NCBI RefSeq assembly: GCF_002285285.1
Contig: NZ_NSJF01000002.1
Coordinates: 124,001-188,000 of the forward strand
From: Vandammella animalimorsus
Lineage (GTDB): Bacteria; Pseudomonadota; Gammaproteobacteria; Burkholderiales; Burkholderiaceae_C
DNA length: 64,000 nt
Direction of reading: 5' to 3'
Shown: positions 47,218-56,163 of the stretch, piece after piece
Layout of the letters: every line of letters starts with the position of its first letter
How positions within the stretch are numbered: position 1 is the stretch's first letter
Program-made: the position numbers and the translations under genes
The notes under the pieces: model-generated
Seen by the model: only the letters and a program-made list of their open reading frames with translations
The model's database searches: none
What the model was told of the DNA's origin: nothing

Positions 47218-48108
47218 ATGTCCACAGCCGAACAACAGCAGCGCATCGCCAGCGGCCAGGGCTTCATCGCCGCGCTGGATCAAAGCGGCGGCAGCACGCC
47301 CAAGGCGCTCAAGCTCTACGGCATCGAGGAATCGGCCTACAGCGGCGAGGCGCAGATGTTCGATCTGGTCCACCAGATGCGCACCCGCATCGTCAGCAGC
47401 CCGGCCTTCGATGGCCAGCGCGTGCTGGGCGCGATCTTGTTCGAGATGACGCTCGACCGCGATTTCAATGGTAAGGATGCGGCCCGCTATCTGTGGGAGG
47501 ACAAGCGCGTCGTGCCCTTTCTGAAGATCGACAAGGGCCTGCAGGATGAGGCCGATGGCGTGCAGCTGATGAAGCCCATCCCCGGCCTGGCCGAGTTGCT
47601 GGCGCGCGCCAAGGCCAAGGGCGTGTTTGGCACCAAGGAGCGCTCGGTCATCAAGGCCAACAACCCGGCGGGCATTGCTGCGGTGCTGGATCAGCAGTTC
47701 GAGCTGGCGCAGCAGGTGCTGGCCGCGGGCCTGGTGCCCATCATCGAGCCGGAGGTGGACATCAAGGCAGCGGATAAGCAGGCCATCGAGGCCGAACTCA
47801 AGCAAGGCCTGCTGCAGCGCCTGGACAAGATCCCCGCCGCCACGCCGGTGATGCTCAAGCTGACGCTGCCCACGGTGGACGGCTTCTTCGACGAGCTGGT
47901 GGCGCACCCCAGCGTGCTCAAGGTCGTGGCGCTCTCGGGCGGTTACAGCCGCCAGGAGGCCAATGCCAAGCTGGCGCGCAACCCCGGCGTGATCGCCAGC
48001 TTCAGCCGCGCACTGACCGAAGGCCTGTCGGCGCAGCAAAGCGATGACCAGTTCAACCAGGCGCTGGAGGACTCCATCGAATCCATCTACCAGGCCTCGA
48101 TCGCCTGA
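47218..48108 (+). CDS. fda: Fructose-bisphosphate aldolase, class I
   Basis: 296 residues. The Schiff-base lysine is probably Lys214 in PVMLKLTLPTVDGF; other class I signatures are GFIAALDQSGGSTPKAL, VPFLKIDKGLQDE and PIIEPEVDIKA. The protein resembles the short bacterial Fda type and needs no metal, unlike the class II enzyme. It splits fructose 1,6-bisphosphate into two triose phosphates in glycolysis and works in reverse in gluconeogenesis. AAAGGAGAAA upstream fixes ATG 47218. It ends in front of two strong hairpins. Confidence 0.95.
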   Translation: MSTAEQQQRIASGQGFIAALDQSGGSTPKALKLYGIEESAYSGEAQMFDLVHQMRTRIVSSPAFDGQRVLGAILFEMTLDRDFNGKDAARYLWEDKRVVPFLKIDKGLQDEADGVQLMKPIPGLAELLARAKAKGVFGTKERSVIKANNPAGIAAVLDQQFELAQQVLAAGLVPIIEPEVDIKAADKQAIEAELKQGLLQRLDKIPAATPVMLKLTLPTVDGFFDELVAHPSVLKVVALSGGYSRQEANAKLARNPGVIASFSRALTEGLSAQQSDDQFNQALEDSIESIYQASIA

Positions 48109-48128
48109 TCGGCCATTTGCGCTGTGCA

Positions 48129-48218
48129 CTGTGGGCCGCCTTGCCAGGCCCACAGCTTGCCTGCCAGCACTGCCGCAGCGCGCAGCCCTTTGCACAGGGC
48201 GTGCGCTGCGGCAGTGCT
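48129..48218. terminator. Double hairpin between convergent aldolase and glycosyltransferase genes
   Basis: A first stem pairs CTGTGGGCC (48129-48137) with GGCCCACAG (48147-48155). A second, very stable one pairs AGCACTGCCGCAGCGC (48166-48181) with GCGCTGCGGCAGTGCT (48203-48218), with an inner GCCCT/AGGGC stem. It is ideally placed to stop transcripts from both strands. The remaining bases to 48287 show nothing. Confidence 0.75.
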
Positions 48219-48287
48219 TATTTGTGCCTGCGGCCGCCGGGCGCCACGCACAGGCCCAGCGTCCCGGTGCGGGGGCGCGGTGGGCCT

Positions 48288-49367
48288 TCAATCGGCCAGA
48301 AAGCGCCCGGCCAGGCTGCCGGCGCGCCAATGCCTGCGGCGCAGCCAGGGCTCGAGCTTGTTGCGTTCGCCGCCGCGCAGCTTGACCAGCGCAGGCCAGC
48401 GACTGGCATCGCCGGGCGCCCACAGCAGGCGGGCGTAGAGCGGGCGGCGCTTCCAGCGCGCCTGCAGGTGCAGCCAGTAGGCGCTGTCCTCGGCGCGCAG
48501 CAGCGCCAGCCGCCAGGGCTGCGCCGGGGGCAGGGCCACGGCCTGGTGCAGCACCTCTTGCGCCACCACGTGGATGGTGTGGTAGCTGGGCTCGCCAATG
48601 TTTTGCGTGTACTGGGCAAAGCGCCCCTGCTGGCGCAGCGTCTGCAGGTAGCTGGCCGTGCCCTGCTCGACCACTGCGGCATGAAAGCGCGCCAGCCACT
48701 GTGCGATGAAGGGGTTGCCGGCCGGGGCGGCCAGGAACCAGCTTTCGATCACCGGGAAGTCTGGCGCGGTGGTGTAGCCGTCCAGGTAAAAGCCGACGAA
48801 ATCGGCGCGCTGCGCCTGTTGCAGCGCCGGCAGCCAGTCGTCCAGCGGGCGCGTGAGGATGATCGAGGCATCCAGCCAGATGCCGCCGTGGCGCTGCAGC
48901 AGCGCCAGACGCATCCAGTCGGTCTGCTTGGCGATGTTCAGCTGCGCCAGCGCTTCGGGCAGATCGGGCAGGAACTGGCGCACATTGCCCGCATGCAGCA
49001 GGTGCACGGTGTGCTGCGGGTTCAGGCGGCGCCAGCTGTCGATGCAGCGCTGCACCACCAGCGGGGGCTGGGCGTCGTGCCAGTAGGTCCAGATCACGCG
49101 CGGGATGGGCGCAGGCAGGCCCTGGGTCGCATCGGCCGTCGTCTCAGGGCCGGCCTGCCAGCGCTGCACGGCCGGCGTTGGCAGGGGTTGGAGGCGGGCA
49201 TGGCGGCGCAGCCACAGGGCCAGCGCTGCCGCGCCCAGCGCCAGCAGCAGGGCGCAGCCGATCAGGCTCAGCAGCAGCGGGCTGGCCCAAAGGGCATCAG
49301 GGGCATCAGGGGCAGCGGCGGCCGCTGGGGCGGCAGAGGGCAGTGCGGTCAAGGCGTCAGCGGGCAT
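48288..49367 (-). CDS. Glycosyltransferase, DXD sugar-binding family (GT32-like) with N-terminal anchor
   Basis: 359 residues. A membrane anchor lies at about 28-53 (ASPLLLSLIGCALLLALGAAAL). The catalytic part has PIPRVIWTYWHDAQPPLVVQRCIDSW and the DXD-like LLQRHGGIWLDASIILTRPL, as in capsular polysaccharide/OCH1-type transferases. It is the last gene of the surface-polysaccharide operon. Its close paralogue is immediately upstream (49357) with an 11-base overlap, and the shared C-terminal SLAGR motif points to a recent duplication. Sugar donor and acceptor are unknown. Confidence 0.88.
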   Translation of the reverse strand: MPADALTALPSAAPAAAAAPDAPDALWASPLLLSLIGCALLLALGAAALALWLRRHARLQPLPTPAVQRWQAGPETTADATQGLPAPIPRVIWTYWHDAQPPLVVQRCIDSWRRLNPQHTVHLLHAGNVRQFLPDLPEALAQLNIAKQTDWMRLALLQRHGGIWLDASIILTRPLDDWLPALQQAQRADFVGFYLDGYTTAPDFPVIESWFLAAPAGNPFIAQWLARFHAAVVEQGTASYLQTLRQQGRFAQYTQNIGEPSYHTIHVVAQEVLHQAVALPPAQPWRLALLRAEDSAYWLHLQARWKRRPLYARLLWAPGDASRWPALVKLRGGERNKLEPWLRRRHWRAGSLAGRFLAD

Positions 49368-50406
49368 GGGCGTCGTGGTCGGGCGTAGGGCTGGCAGGCG
49401 GCGCCATCAGATAGCGGCCAGCCAGGCTGCCTGGCAGGTACAGGCCGGCGGCCAGGTAGTGGTCGAGCTTGCGCCTGTCGGGCCCGCGCAGCTTGATCAG
49501 CGGCGCAACGGCGGGGCCGGCCTGCATGAAAAACAGGCGTTTTTTCAGGCGGGCACGCTGCCAGCCGGCTTGCACGTGATAGGCAAAGGCACTGGCTTCT
49601 GCTGGCCACAGCGTCAGGCGGTAGCGGGCATCGTCGCGCTGCAGCACGCGCTGGGCGGCCAGGTGCATGCTCAAGTAATCCGGCGCGTCGATGGCCTGTT
49701 GCAGCGCTGGCAACAAGCCCAGGACCTGCAGGTGCTGCAGGTAGCCGGTATTGCCGCGCGGCACGACTTCAGCGTCGAACTCGCGCTGCCAGGCAGTGAC
49801 GAAGGCGCTGCCTGGCGCGGCGGCCATGAACCAGTTTTCCACCACCGGGTATTGGGTCGAGGTGGTGAAGCGCTGCAGGTAAAAGCCCAGGTATTCGCTG
49901 CCTTGCGCTTGCTGGGATTGCAGCACCCAGTCCAGCGGCGCGGTGAGGATGGTGCTGGCATCCAGCCAGATGCCGCCATGGCGCTGCAGCAGCGCCAGGC
50001 GCAGCCAGTCGGCCAGTTTCTGGGGCGAATCGGCCAGCAGCACCGCAGGCAAATGGGGCAGCAGCGCACGGGCGCGGGCCAGGTCCAGCACTTCGATGCG
50101 CCAGTGCGGGTGGTGCTGGCGCCAGCTGGCCAGGCAGCGGGCGATCAGTGGCGGCGGGGCTGCGCTGTCCCAATAGGTCCAAAGAATGCGTGGGATTGGC
50201 GCAGGCGCAGGCCCGGCCGGTGCGGGCACGCCAATCTGCCAGAGCTGGGCTGGCGGCGCCTGCCAGGGCGGCAGCGCCGGGCGGCGCCAGCCGTACCAGC
50301 GCTTGAGCAGGCGCGCCAGCAGCAGTTCGCCGCGCACGCGCCAACTCAGGGCTGGCTGGTTGGCTGGCGGGCCGCTGGGCGGCGTGGCGGGGGTGGGTGC
50401 GCTCAT
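49357..50406 (-). CDS. Glycosyltransferase, DXD sugar-binding family (GT32-like)
   Basis: 349 residues. The core repeats the signatures of the next gene: IPRILWTYWDSAAPPPLIARCL, LLQRHGGIWLDASTILTAPL, FTTSTQYPVVENWFMAA and GSLAGRYL. There is no obvious N-terminal anchor in this copy, which instead starts with a Pro-rich stretch. It is coupled to the preceding GT2 gene (50403) by an ATGA-type overlap. A role in adding a sugar to LPS or capsule is inferred from context. Confidence 0.88.
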   Translation of the reverse strand: MSAPTPATPPSGPPANQPALSWRVRGELLLARLLKRWYGWRRPALPPWQAPPAQLWQIGVPAPAGPAPAPIPRILWTYWDSAAPPPLIARCLASWRQHHPHWRIEVLDLARARALLPHLPAVLLADSPQKLADWLRLALLQRHGGIWLDASTILTAPLDWVLQSQQAQGSEYLGFYLQRFTTSTQYPVVENWFMAAAPGSAFVTAWQREFDAEVVPRGNTGYLQHLQVLGLLPALQQAIDAPDYLSMHLAAQRVLQRDDARYRLTLWPAEASAFAYHVQAGWQRARLKKRLFFMQAGPAVAPLIKLRGPDRRKLDHYLAAGLYLPGSLAGRYLMAPPASPTPDHDAHAR

Positions 50407-51458
50407 GCGGTGGTTCGTGCGGCGTCTTGTGCAGCGGCTGGGGCGGTCAGCACGGCTTGGCGCGTGCGTGCGTAGCGCAGCAGCCAGCCGCGGCGCAGGT
50501 AGCCGCGCAGCAGGGCAGCAGGCGGCAGCGGGCTGCAGGCCAGGTAGTCCTGCGCGAACTGCCTGGCCAGTGCCTGGGCCTGGACAGGTGGCGGCGCGGC
50601 GCGCTGCAGGGCGCGCCGCGCACCCAGGTAATTGCGTGCTGCCAGATGGGCGATGGCAAAGCGCATGGCGTCGCTGGCCAGCTCCGGCTCGGCCTGGGTG
50701 CAGTGGCGCCAGTCCTGCACGAAGGGGCGCAGCGCGCGCGACAGGTCGGCGGCCTTGGCGGCATTCATGCCCGCCAGAATGCTGCCGGCGCGCTGGCGGT
50801 AGGCGACCCAGGGCTCAGGCACATGGATGGCGCTGCGCGCGCGCAGCAGCAGCCGGGGCATGGTGGCCATGTCCTCGAAATAGGCCCCGGGCGGGAACTG
50901 CAGGCCCTGCCACAGCTCGCGGCGGGCGATTTTGGACCAGGCATGCATTTGCCCGCCCAGCAGCATGCCTTGCAGCAGGGCCGTGCGATCGCGCAGCAGG
51001 GTACGCGCTGGGCCGTGGAAGCTGCGCCGGTGGGCTTCGCCGCGCAGGCGGTGCTTCAGGCGCGGCTGGGCACGCCACAGGCTGAAGTCGCACAGCACCA
51101 AGTCCGGGGCGTGGCTTTGGATGGCCTGGTGCAGGCTGGCGATGGCGCCCGGCTGCAGGAAGTCGTCGGAGTCGAGAAACCAGATGTAGGCGCCGCTGCT
51201 GGCGGCCAGCAGGCTGTTGCGCGCCGCGCTCAGCCCCTGGTTGTGCGGGTGCCGCAGCAGTTGCAGCGCGCCGGGCCAACGCGCCTGCAGCTGCTGGGCC
51301 AGCGCGGCCGAGCCGTCACTGGAGGCATCGTCGAGCAGCAGCACCTGCACGCCGGGCACGCCCTCAAGCTGCGGCATCAGCGATGCGATGCACTCGCCCA
51401 GGTAGTCCTGCACGTTGTAGACAGGCACCAGCACACTCAGCCAGGGGCGCTCTCTCAT
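50403..51458 (-). CDS. Glycosyltransferase family 2
   Basis: 351 residues. The N-terminal GT-A fold has LSVLVPVYNVQDYLGECI, LLLDDASSDGS and the donor-site LDSDDF. GAYFEDMATMPRLLL later provides the conserved ED pair. Such inverting transferases add hexoses or amino sugars to lipid-linked or LPS acceptors at the inner face of the membrane. Four-base overlaps join it to the GT4 gene upstream and the GT32-like gene downstream. Confidence 0.93.
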   Translation of the reverse strand: MRERPWLSVLVPVYNVQDYLGECIASLMPQLEGVPGVQVLLLDDASSDGSAALAQQLQARWPGALQLLRHPHNQGLSAARNSLLAASSGAYIWFLDSDDFLQPGAIASLHQAIQSHAPDLVLCDFSLWRAQPRLKHRLRGEAHRRSFHGPARTLLRDRTALLQGMLLGGQMHAWSKIARRELWQGLQFPPGAYFEDMATMPRLLLRARSAIHVPEPWVAYRQRAGSILAGMNAAKAADLSRALRPFVQDWRHCTQAEPELASDAMRFAIAHLAARNYLGARRALQRAAPPPVQAQALARQFAQDYLACSPLPPAALLRGYLRRGWLLRYARTRQAVLTAPAAAQDAARTTA

Positions 51459-52594
51459 GGTGCGGGCCTGCCTTGGGTGAGCAGCTGCAGGAACTGCGCC
51501 TCATAGGCGGCCTGCATGCGCTGCTGGCTGTAGAGCGACTGGGCATCGTGGCGGCCTTGTGCGGCCAGCCTGGCAGCCCAGGCGGGGTCGCGCAACAGGC
51601 GCTCGAGCGCATCGGCCAGCGCCAGCGGATCGCCAGGCGCGGCCAACAGGCCGTTGCGCTCATGTGCGATGACCTCCTGAATGCCTGGCACGCGCGAGCC
51701 GACCACGGCGCAGCCGGCGGCCATGCCTTCGATCAGCGCCAGCGGCATGCCTTCGTAGTGGCTGGAGAGCACGCAAATGCGCTGCCCCATCAGCAGGCTG
51801 GGCACGTCGTCGCAGCGCCCCAGCATCTGCACCTGCTCGCCCAGGCCCAGCTGCTGCGCCAAGGCTCGGGCGCGGCGCTGCAGTCGCTGACTGCCGCCGC
51901 CGGCCAGCCACAGCGTAGGCTGCAGGCCACGCTGGCGCAGCGCGGCCAGGGCGTGCAGCAAGGTGGCGTGGTCTTTCTGGCGGGCAAAGCGCGCCACCAT
52001 CACCAGCCCTGGGCTGCGTTGGGCCAGCGGCAGGGCATCGGCCTGGGCATAGGGCTGCAGCGCAATGCCATTGGGGATGGCGATGGTTTTCTCCGGCGCG
52101 AAGCCCAGGGCCAGCAGGCTGTTGCGAACCCCTTGGGAGCAGCCGATGATGCAGGCTGTGCGCCGCGCCAGCCAGCGCGCCTGGGCCAGCCGCCAGGGGG
52201 TGTAGCGCTCGCGGCTGTTGTGCTCCACGTGCACCAGCAGCGGCACCTTGGCCCATAGCCCGGCGTAGCGGCCCCACAGGTGTTCGCTGAAGCCGTGCGC
52301 CACCAGGATGTCGGGTTGCCACTGCAGGCAGATGCGCCGCAGCTGCCAGATCGTGGCCCAGTGGCTCCAGCCGCTGACCACGTCCACCGGCAGGCCCTGT
52401 GCGCGCAGCGCGGCCACCTTGTCCGGTGGCGTCTGGCGCTTGCGGCGCAGCACCAGCCGAGGTTCGAACTGGCCGCTGTGCAGGTGGGCGCGCACCAGGT
52501 CGATGGCCACCTGCGTGGCGCCGGAAAAGCCGCCGGTGACGAAGTGCAGCACGCGTGGGCGCACGCCAGGGCTGGGGCGATGCGGTGTGCTCAC
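51455..52594 (-). CDS. Glycosyltransferase family 4 (WaaG/RfaB-like)
   Basis: 379 residues from a GTG at 52594, which overlaps the preceding stop as GTGA; an in-frame ATG at 52666 would lie deep inside the upstream gene. The GT-B fold shows the acceptor-side VLHFVTGGFSGATQVAIDL and the donor-side LVMVARFARQKDHATLLHAL, HYEGMPLALIEGMAAGCAVVGS with the conserved Glu residues of the EX7E motif. It is the second gene of the polysaccharide operon. Confidence 0.93.
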   Translation of the reverse strand: MSTPHRPSPGVRPRVLHFVTGGFSGATQVAIDLVRAHLHSGQFEPRLVLRRKRQTPPDKVAALRAQGLPVDVVSGWSHWATIWQLRRICLQWQPDILVAHGFSEHLWGRYAGLWAKVPLLVHVEHNSRERYTPWRLAQARWLARRTACIIGCSQGVRNSLLALGFAPEKTIAIPNGIALQPYAQADALPLAQRSPGLVMVARFARQKDHATLLHALAALRQRGLQPTLWLAGGGSQRLQRRARALAQQLGLGEQVQMLGRCDDVPSLLMGQRICVLSSHYEGMPLALIEGMAAGCAVVGSRVPGIQEVIAHERNGLLAAPGDPLALADALERLLRDPAWAARLAAQGRHDAQSLYSQQRMQAAYEAQFLQLLTQGRPAP

Positions 52595-53934
52595 GGCGTG
52601 GCTGCCGGTGCGACCGGCCCGCTGGGGGTGAGCTGGACGATCTGCTGGCGCACGCCGCGCAGACAACTCCAGACCGCGATGGTCATGAACAGGTAGAACA
52701 TGATGCCGCTGTTGTGGGCATAGAACACCTGCGTGATGCCGTAGCCGGCGAACATTACCGGCAGGCTCAGCCCGGCCAGCTCCAGGGCCCGCTGCTGGGC
52801 CTGCAGCGCCTGCAGGCGTGGCCCACTGCTGCCGTCAGGGTGCGCCTGGCCGTTGCGTCGCGGCCAGAACACGCACAGCGGCGCCAGATAGAAAAAGCCC
52901 AGCACCGCCACGCCCGTCAGCCCGGTCTTGACGAACACGTCCAGCACTTCGTTGTGCACATGCTGGTATTTCAGGATGGCAGGGCGGTATTGCCCGGCCT
53001 GCACGCGCAGCAGTTTCTCCTGCATGTAGCCGGGCACTGACCAGCCCAGCAGGGGCTTTTCCAGGCCCATGTCCCAGGCCAGGCGCCAGTGCTCCAGGCG
53101 CTGGCCGATGGAGCTGTCGGCACCGTGGCGGGCTTCGAACTGGGCCACCTCGCCGACGGTGCGCTGCCAGCGCTCGTTGAGCATGTGCGGCTTGGCCACG
53201 ACCACCATGGTCATTGACGCCAGAAAGGCGCCGCCCAGGCCCAGCGCCAGCGCCGGGCGGGCGTTTCTGGCCAGCGCCAGGGCCAGCGGCAGCGCCAACA
53301 GCAAGGCCAGCCAGCCGCCGCGCGAGAGCGACAGCACCGAGGCCATGCAACCGGCCAGTATGGCCAGCATCGCCAAAGCCATCAGACCGCGCTGCTGCGG
53401 CCTGGCCCAGCGGCCCCGCGTGAGCAGCGTGCCGCAGCTCAACGCCGCCAGCATCACCGCCAGCTGCAGAGCCAGATTGCCGTATTGGATGGCATTGGTC
53501 GTGCCCGTGGCGCGCCAGTAATCCAGTAAGAACACTTGCCAGAGGGCAATGCCGCCCGCGCCCAGGCAGCCCAGCAGCACGCCCCAGAACAAGGCGCGCG
53601 GATTGGCCGGGTAGGCGGCGGCAAAGAACAGGCAGGGCAGGGCCAGCAGGAATTTGATCGGTCGATCCCAGCGGCCCAGGCCCTCGGCCGGGTCGGAGAG
53701 GAAAATCCACACCAGCCCCATCAGCACCATGGCTGCGGCCAGCCAGCGCGTGGATGCATCGACCGGCATGCGCGGCCAATGCTGCAGGCTGCACAGCGCA
53801 CCCAGCAGCAGCAGCGCCGCGCCCCAGGAGTAGCCCGAGGGCAGCCACAGCGCCAGTGCGGGGATCAAGAAGACCGCCGCACTGCTCAGGCGCTGGGGCC
53901 AGGAGGGGGAAATACTTGTACTACTTGCAGGCAC
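52591..53934 (-). CDS. O-antigen ligase/polymerase-like membrane protein (Wzy_C domain)
   Basis: 447 residues from a GTG at 53934 with a weak ribosome binding site. About ten to twelve membrane spans are evident, with a periplasmic loop containing QRLEHWRLAWDMGLEKPLLGWSVPGYM and the His in HVHNEVLDVFVKTGL, the region used by WaaL ligases and Wzy-type proteins. It probably joins O-antigen to lipid A-core. It heads the operon with four glycosyltransferases. Ligase and polymerase cannot be separated by sequence. Confidence 0.85.
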   Translation of the reverse strand: MPASSTSISPSWPQRLSSAAVFLIPALALWLPSGYSWGAALLLLGALCSLQHWPRMPVDASTRWLAAAMVLMGLVWIFLSDPAEGLGRWDRPIKFLLALPCLFFAAAYPANPRALFWGVLLGCLGAGGIALWQVFLLDYWRATGTTNAIQYGNLALQLAVMLAALSCGTLLTRGRWARPQQRGLMALAMLAILAGCMASVLSLSRGGWLALLLALPLALALARNARPALALGLGGAFLASMTMVVVAKPHMLNERWQRTVGEVAQFEARHGADSSIGQRLEHWRLAWDMGLEKPLLGWSVPGYMQEKLLRVQAGQYRPAILKYQHVHNEVLDVFVKTGLTGVAVLGFFYLAPLCVFWPRRNGQAHPDGSSGPRLQALQAQQRALELAGLSLPVMFAGYGITQVFYAHNSGIMFYLFMTIAVWSCLRGVRQQIVQLTPSGPVAPAATP

Positions 53935-54023
53935 GGCAAAGCCCTGGTGGCGCTGCAGCCCCAGATGCCAACGTGGCGCGCCGCAAGGGCGGCGCACACG
54001 CGGCGGCTGGGGGAGGGCGCAGC

Positions 54024-54245
54024 TCAATGGCCTCGGAACACTTCGCCTGCCTTGAGGTGGTAGTGCGTGCCGCAATAAGGGCAGCGCGCCTGGCCGGTGT
54101 GGGCGATGTCCAGGAAGACGCGCGGGTGGTGGTTCCACAGCGGCATGCCAGCCACCGGGCTGGGGCAGAACACACCGCCGTTTTCATTGAGGTCCTTGGC
54201 CAGCAATTCGACGCTGGAAGCAGTAGAGGAGGATGCGTGGCTCAT
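54024..54245 (-). CDS. Small zinc-finger protein (zf-CHCC type)
   Basis: 73 residues from ATG 54245 (MSHASSSTASSVELLAKDLN). The zinc site is visible as the FCPSP segment, then WNHHPRVFLDI, and the pair CPYC followed by GTHYHLKAGEVF. The family is shared with mitochondrial NDUFS6, and short bacterial versions are common next to ilvE and LPS genes in Burkholderiales; here ilvE is absent. It lies 89 bases upstream of the ligase gene and may be co-transcribed with it. Confidence 0.85.
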   Translation of the reverse strand: MSHASSSTASSVELLAKDLNENGGVFCPSPVAGMPLWNHHPRVFLDIAHTGQARCPYCGTHYHLKAGEVFRGH

Positions 54246-54663
54246 AGAGGGGGTGGTCAGACAAAACAAAAAAGCCTGGGCAGTGCCCGGCGCAAACCGG
54301 ATTTTATGCCGCGCCCTTGGGAAGGTCTTCATGAATCGCAGCGTCACTGCGCCTTGCAGCCCATCCCAATCTATGCGAGGCGATTTTGAGGGCAGCCCGC
54401 CAAATTCTGTTCAAAGCATGGCGGATTGGCCCAGTTCATCTGCAGTTTTGCCAATGCGTGGCGGCATGGCTGGAAATTTTGGCCCAGAGTGGCAATTTCA
54501 GCGTAGAAAGATGCTGCTTGCAGCATCTTTCTTTAATTCATTGAAAAATTCGGCAAAGTCCCCTCTTTTTCATTGCGTGAATGCACATGGAATGCTTTCA
54601 AATGAGCAAAAACGCCCAAGGATAATGCGCCATCTTGTCGAATGCTTTGCCAAAGGACACGCA
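54246..54663 (+). other. 418-bp leader/intergenic stretch with a strong intrinsic-terminator hairpin
   Basis: No gene is supported. At 54506-54517 GAAAGATGCTGC pairs perfectly with GCAGCATCTTTC (54520-54531) around a TT loop, followed by TTTAATT, a good plus-strand intrinsic terminator. No plus-strand gene ends upstream of it, and the binding-protein gene starts 130 bases downstream. It is therefore either an attenuator in that gene's leader or the end of an unannotated small RNA. Confidence 0.6.
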
Positions 54664-55983
54664 ATGACACAACAGATTTCCCCCCCGAAGTCCAACTCCC
54701 GGCGCTGGCTGTTGGGCGGCCTGCTCGCAGCCTGTGCGGCATGGCCTGCCTGGGCGCAGGCCGGCACTGCCGCAGAGCCCAAGGGCGAGCCCATCCGCCT
54801 GGCCCTGGTCGAAAGCCTCTCGGGCCCGTTTGCCAACACCGGCGAGGCGGTGTTTCGCAACCTGGCCTGGGCGGTCGAGCGCGTCAATGCCCGTGGCGGC
54901 GTGACCCTGCCTGAGCAGCAAGGCGGCAAGCGCCCGCTGCAGCTGTTGCGCTTTGACAGCAAGGGGCAGAGCGATGAGGCGCTGGCGGCGCTGCAGTCGG
55001 CGCGCGATGCCGGTGCGCAGTACGTGCTGCAGGGCAATTCCTCGGCCACGGCCGAGGCCATCCTCAACGCAGTGGAAAAGAACAACCAGCGCACTCCGCA
55101 GCAGCGCATGCTGTTTCTCAACTACTCGGCCGTCGATCCGGCGCTGACCAATGAAAAGTGCAGCTTTTGGCATTTCCGCTTCGATGCCCATGCCGACATG
55201 CGCATGAATGCGCTGATGGACGTGTTGCAGGCCGACACGGCGATCAAGAAGGTCTATCTGTTCGGTCAGGACTACAGCTTTGGCCACGCCGTGCTGCGCG
55301 AGGCGCGCCGCCAACTGGGCGAGCGCCGCCCGGACATCGAGATCGTGGCTGAGGAATACCACCCCGTGGGCCGCATCAAGGACTTCGCACCCTACGGCGC
55401 CAAGATCAAGGCCAGCGGCGCGCAGGCCGTGATCACCGGCAACTGGGGCAACGATTTGACGCTGTTCATCAAGGCCGCTGGCGAAGTGGGTTTTGACGGC
55501 AGTTTCTACACCTTCTACGGCAATGCATTGGGCGCGCCGGCGGCCATCGGTGATGCCGGCATCGGCAAGGTCATTGCCGTGGCCGACTGGCTGCCCAACA
55601 AGCCGGGCCAGGCCAGCCGCGCGTTCTATCAGTCCTTCCGTGAGCGCTTTCCCAAGCCCGCCGACGACTACGTGCACATGCGCATGCAGCTGCTGATCGA
55701 GGCGCTGGCCGCGGCGATGGAAAAGGCCGGCAGCACCGAGCCGGCGGCCGTGGCCCAGGCCCTGGAAGGCTTGCAGGTGGAACTGGCCGGCCAGGTCGGC
55801 CAGATGCGCGCGGGCGATCACCAGTTCCAGCAGCCGCTGGTCGTTGGGCGCATGCAGAAAGCCGGCAGCGAGGCCGTGCCCTTTGACGTCGAGGGCTCGG
55901 GCTATGGCTTCGAGGTCGTGCGAACCCTCACGCCCGAGCAGGCCCAGATGCCGCACCGCTGCAGCATGCAGCGGCCCCAGTAA
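54664..55983 (+). CDS. Periplasmic binding protein, branched-chain amino acid (LivJ) type
   Basis: 439 residues. The N-terminus has a Tat-like twin-arginine signal (NSRRWLLGGLLAACAAW). The mature protein follows type I binding proteins: IRLALVESLSGPFANTGEAVFRN, YVLQGNSSATAEAILNAVEKN, and AKIKASGAQAVITGNWGNDL. AAAGGA precedes ATG 54664. No permease or ATPase lies nearby, so it either uses a Liv system encoded elsewhere or acts as a sensor or orphan receptor. The preferred ligand, which may be an amino acid, amide or aromatic acid, cannot be inferred. Confidence 0.9.
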   Translation: MTQQISPPKSNSRRWLLGGLLAACAAWPAWAQAGTAAEPKGEPIRLALVESLSGPFANTGEAVFRNLAWAVERVNARGGVTLPEQQGGKRPLQLLRFDSKGQSDEALAALQSARDAGAQYVLQGNSSATAEAILNAVEKNNQRTPQQRMLFLNYSAVDPALTNEKCSFWHFRFDAHADMRMNALMDVLQADTAIKKVYLFGQDYSFGHAVLREARRQLGERRPDIEIVAEEYHPVGRIKDFAPYGAKIKASGAQAVITGNWGNDLTLFIKAAGEVGFDGSFYTFYGNALGAPAAIGDAGIGKVIAVADWLPNKPGQASRAFYQSFRERFPKPADDYVHMRMQLLIEALAAAMEKAGSTEPAAVAQALEGLQVELAGQVGQMRAGDHQFQQPLVVGRMQKAGSEAVPFDVEGSGYGFEVVRTLTPEQAQMPHRCSMQRPQ

Positions 55984-56163
55984 AGGGGCAGTTTGGGCCG
56001 CACTTCGCAGCGGCCCCTCGCTTCGGGCATGAGCGAGCTCTGAGCGCGCCTTGTGGCCACCCAAACTCTGAGGGTAAGGCCGCATTGCCTGCCAGGCATG
56101 GGCCTGGGTATGCTGCCGCACAAGTCAGCATGGCTGGCTTGTCATTTGCGAAAGTAGCCCACG

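Noticed and set aside
46987-48699. 570-residue minus-strand open frame over the aldolase.
   Set aside because: Shadow of the class I aldolase and of the intergenic hairpins.
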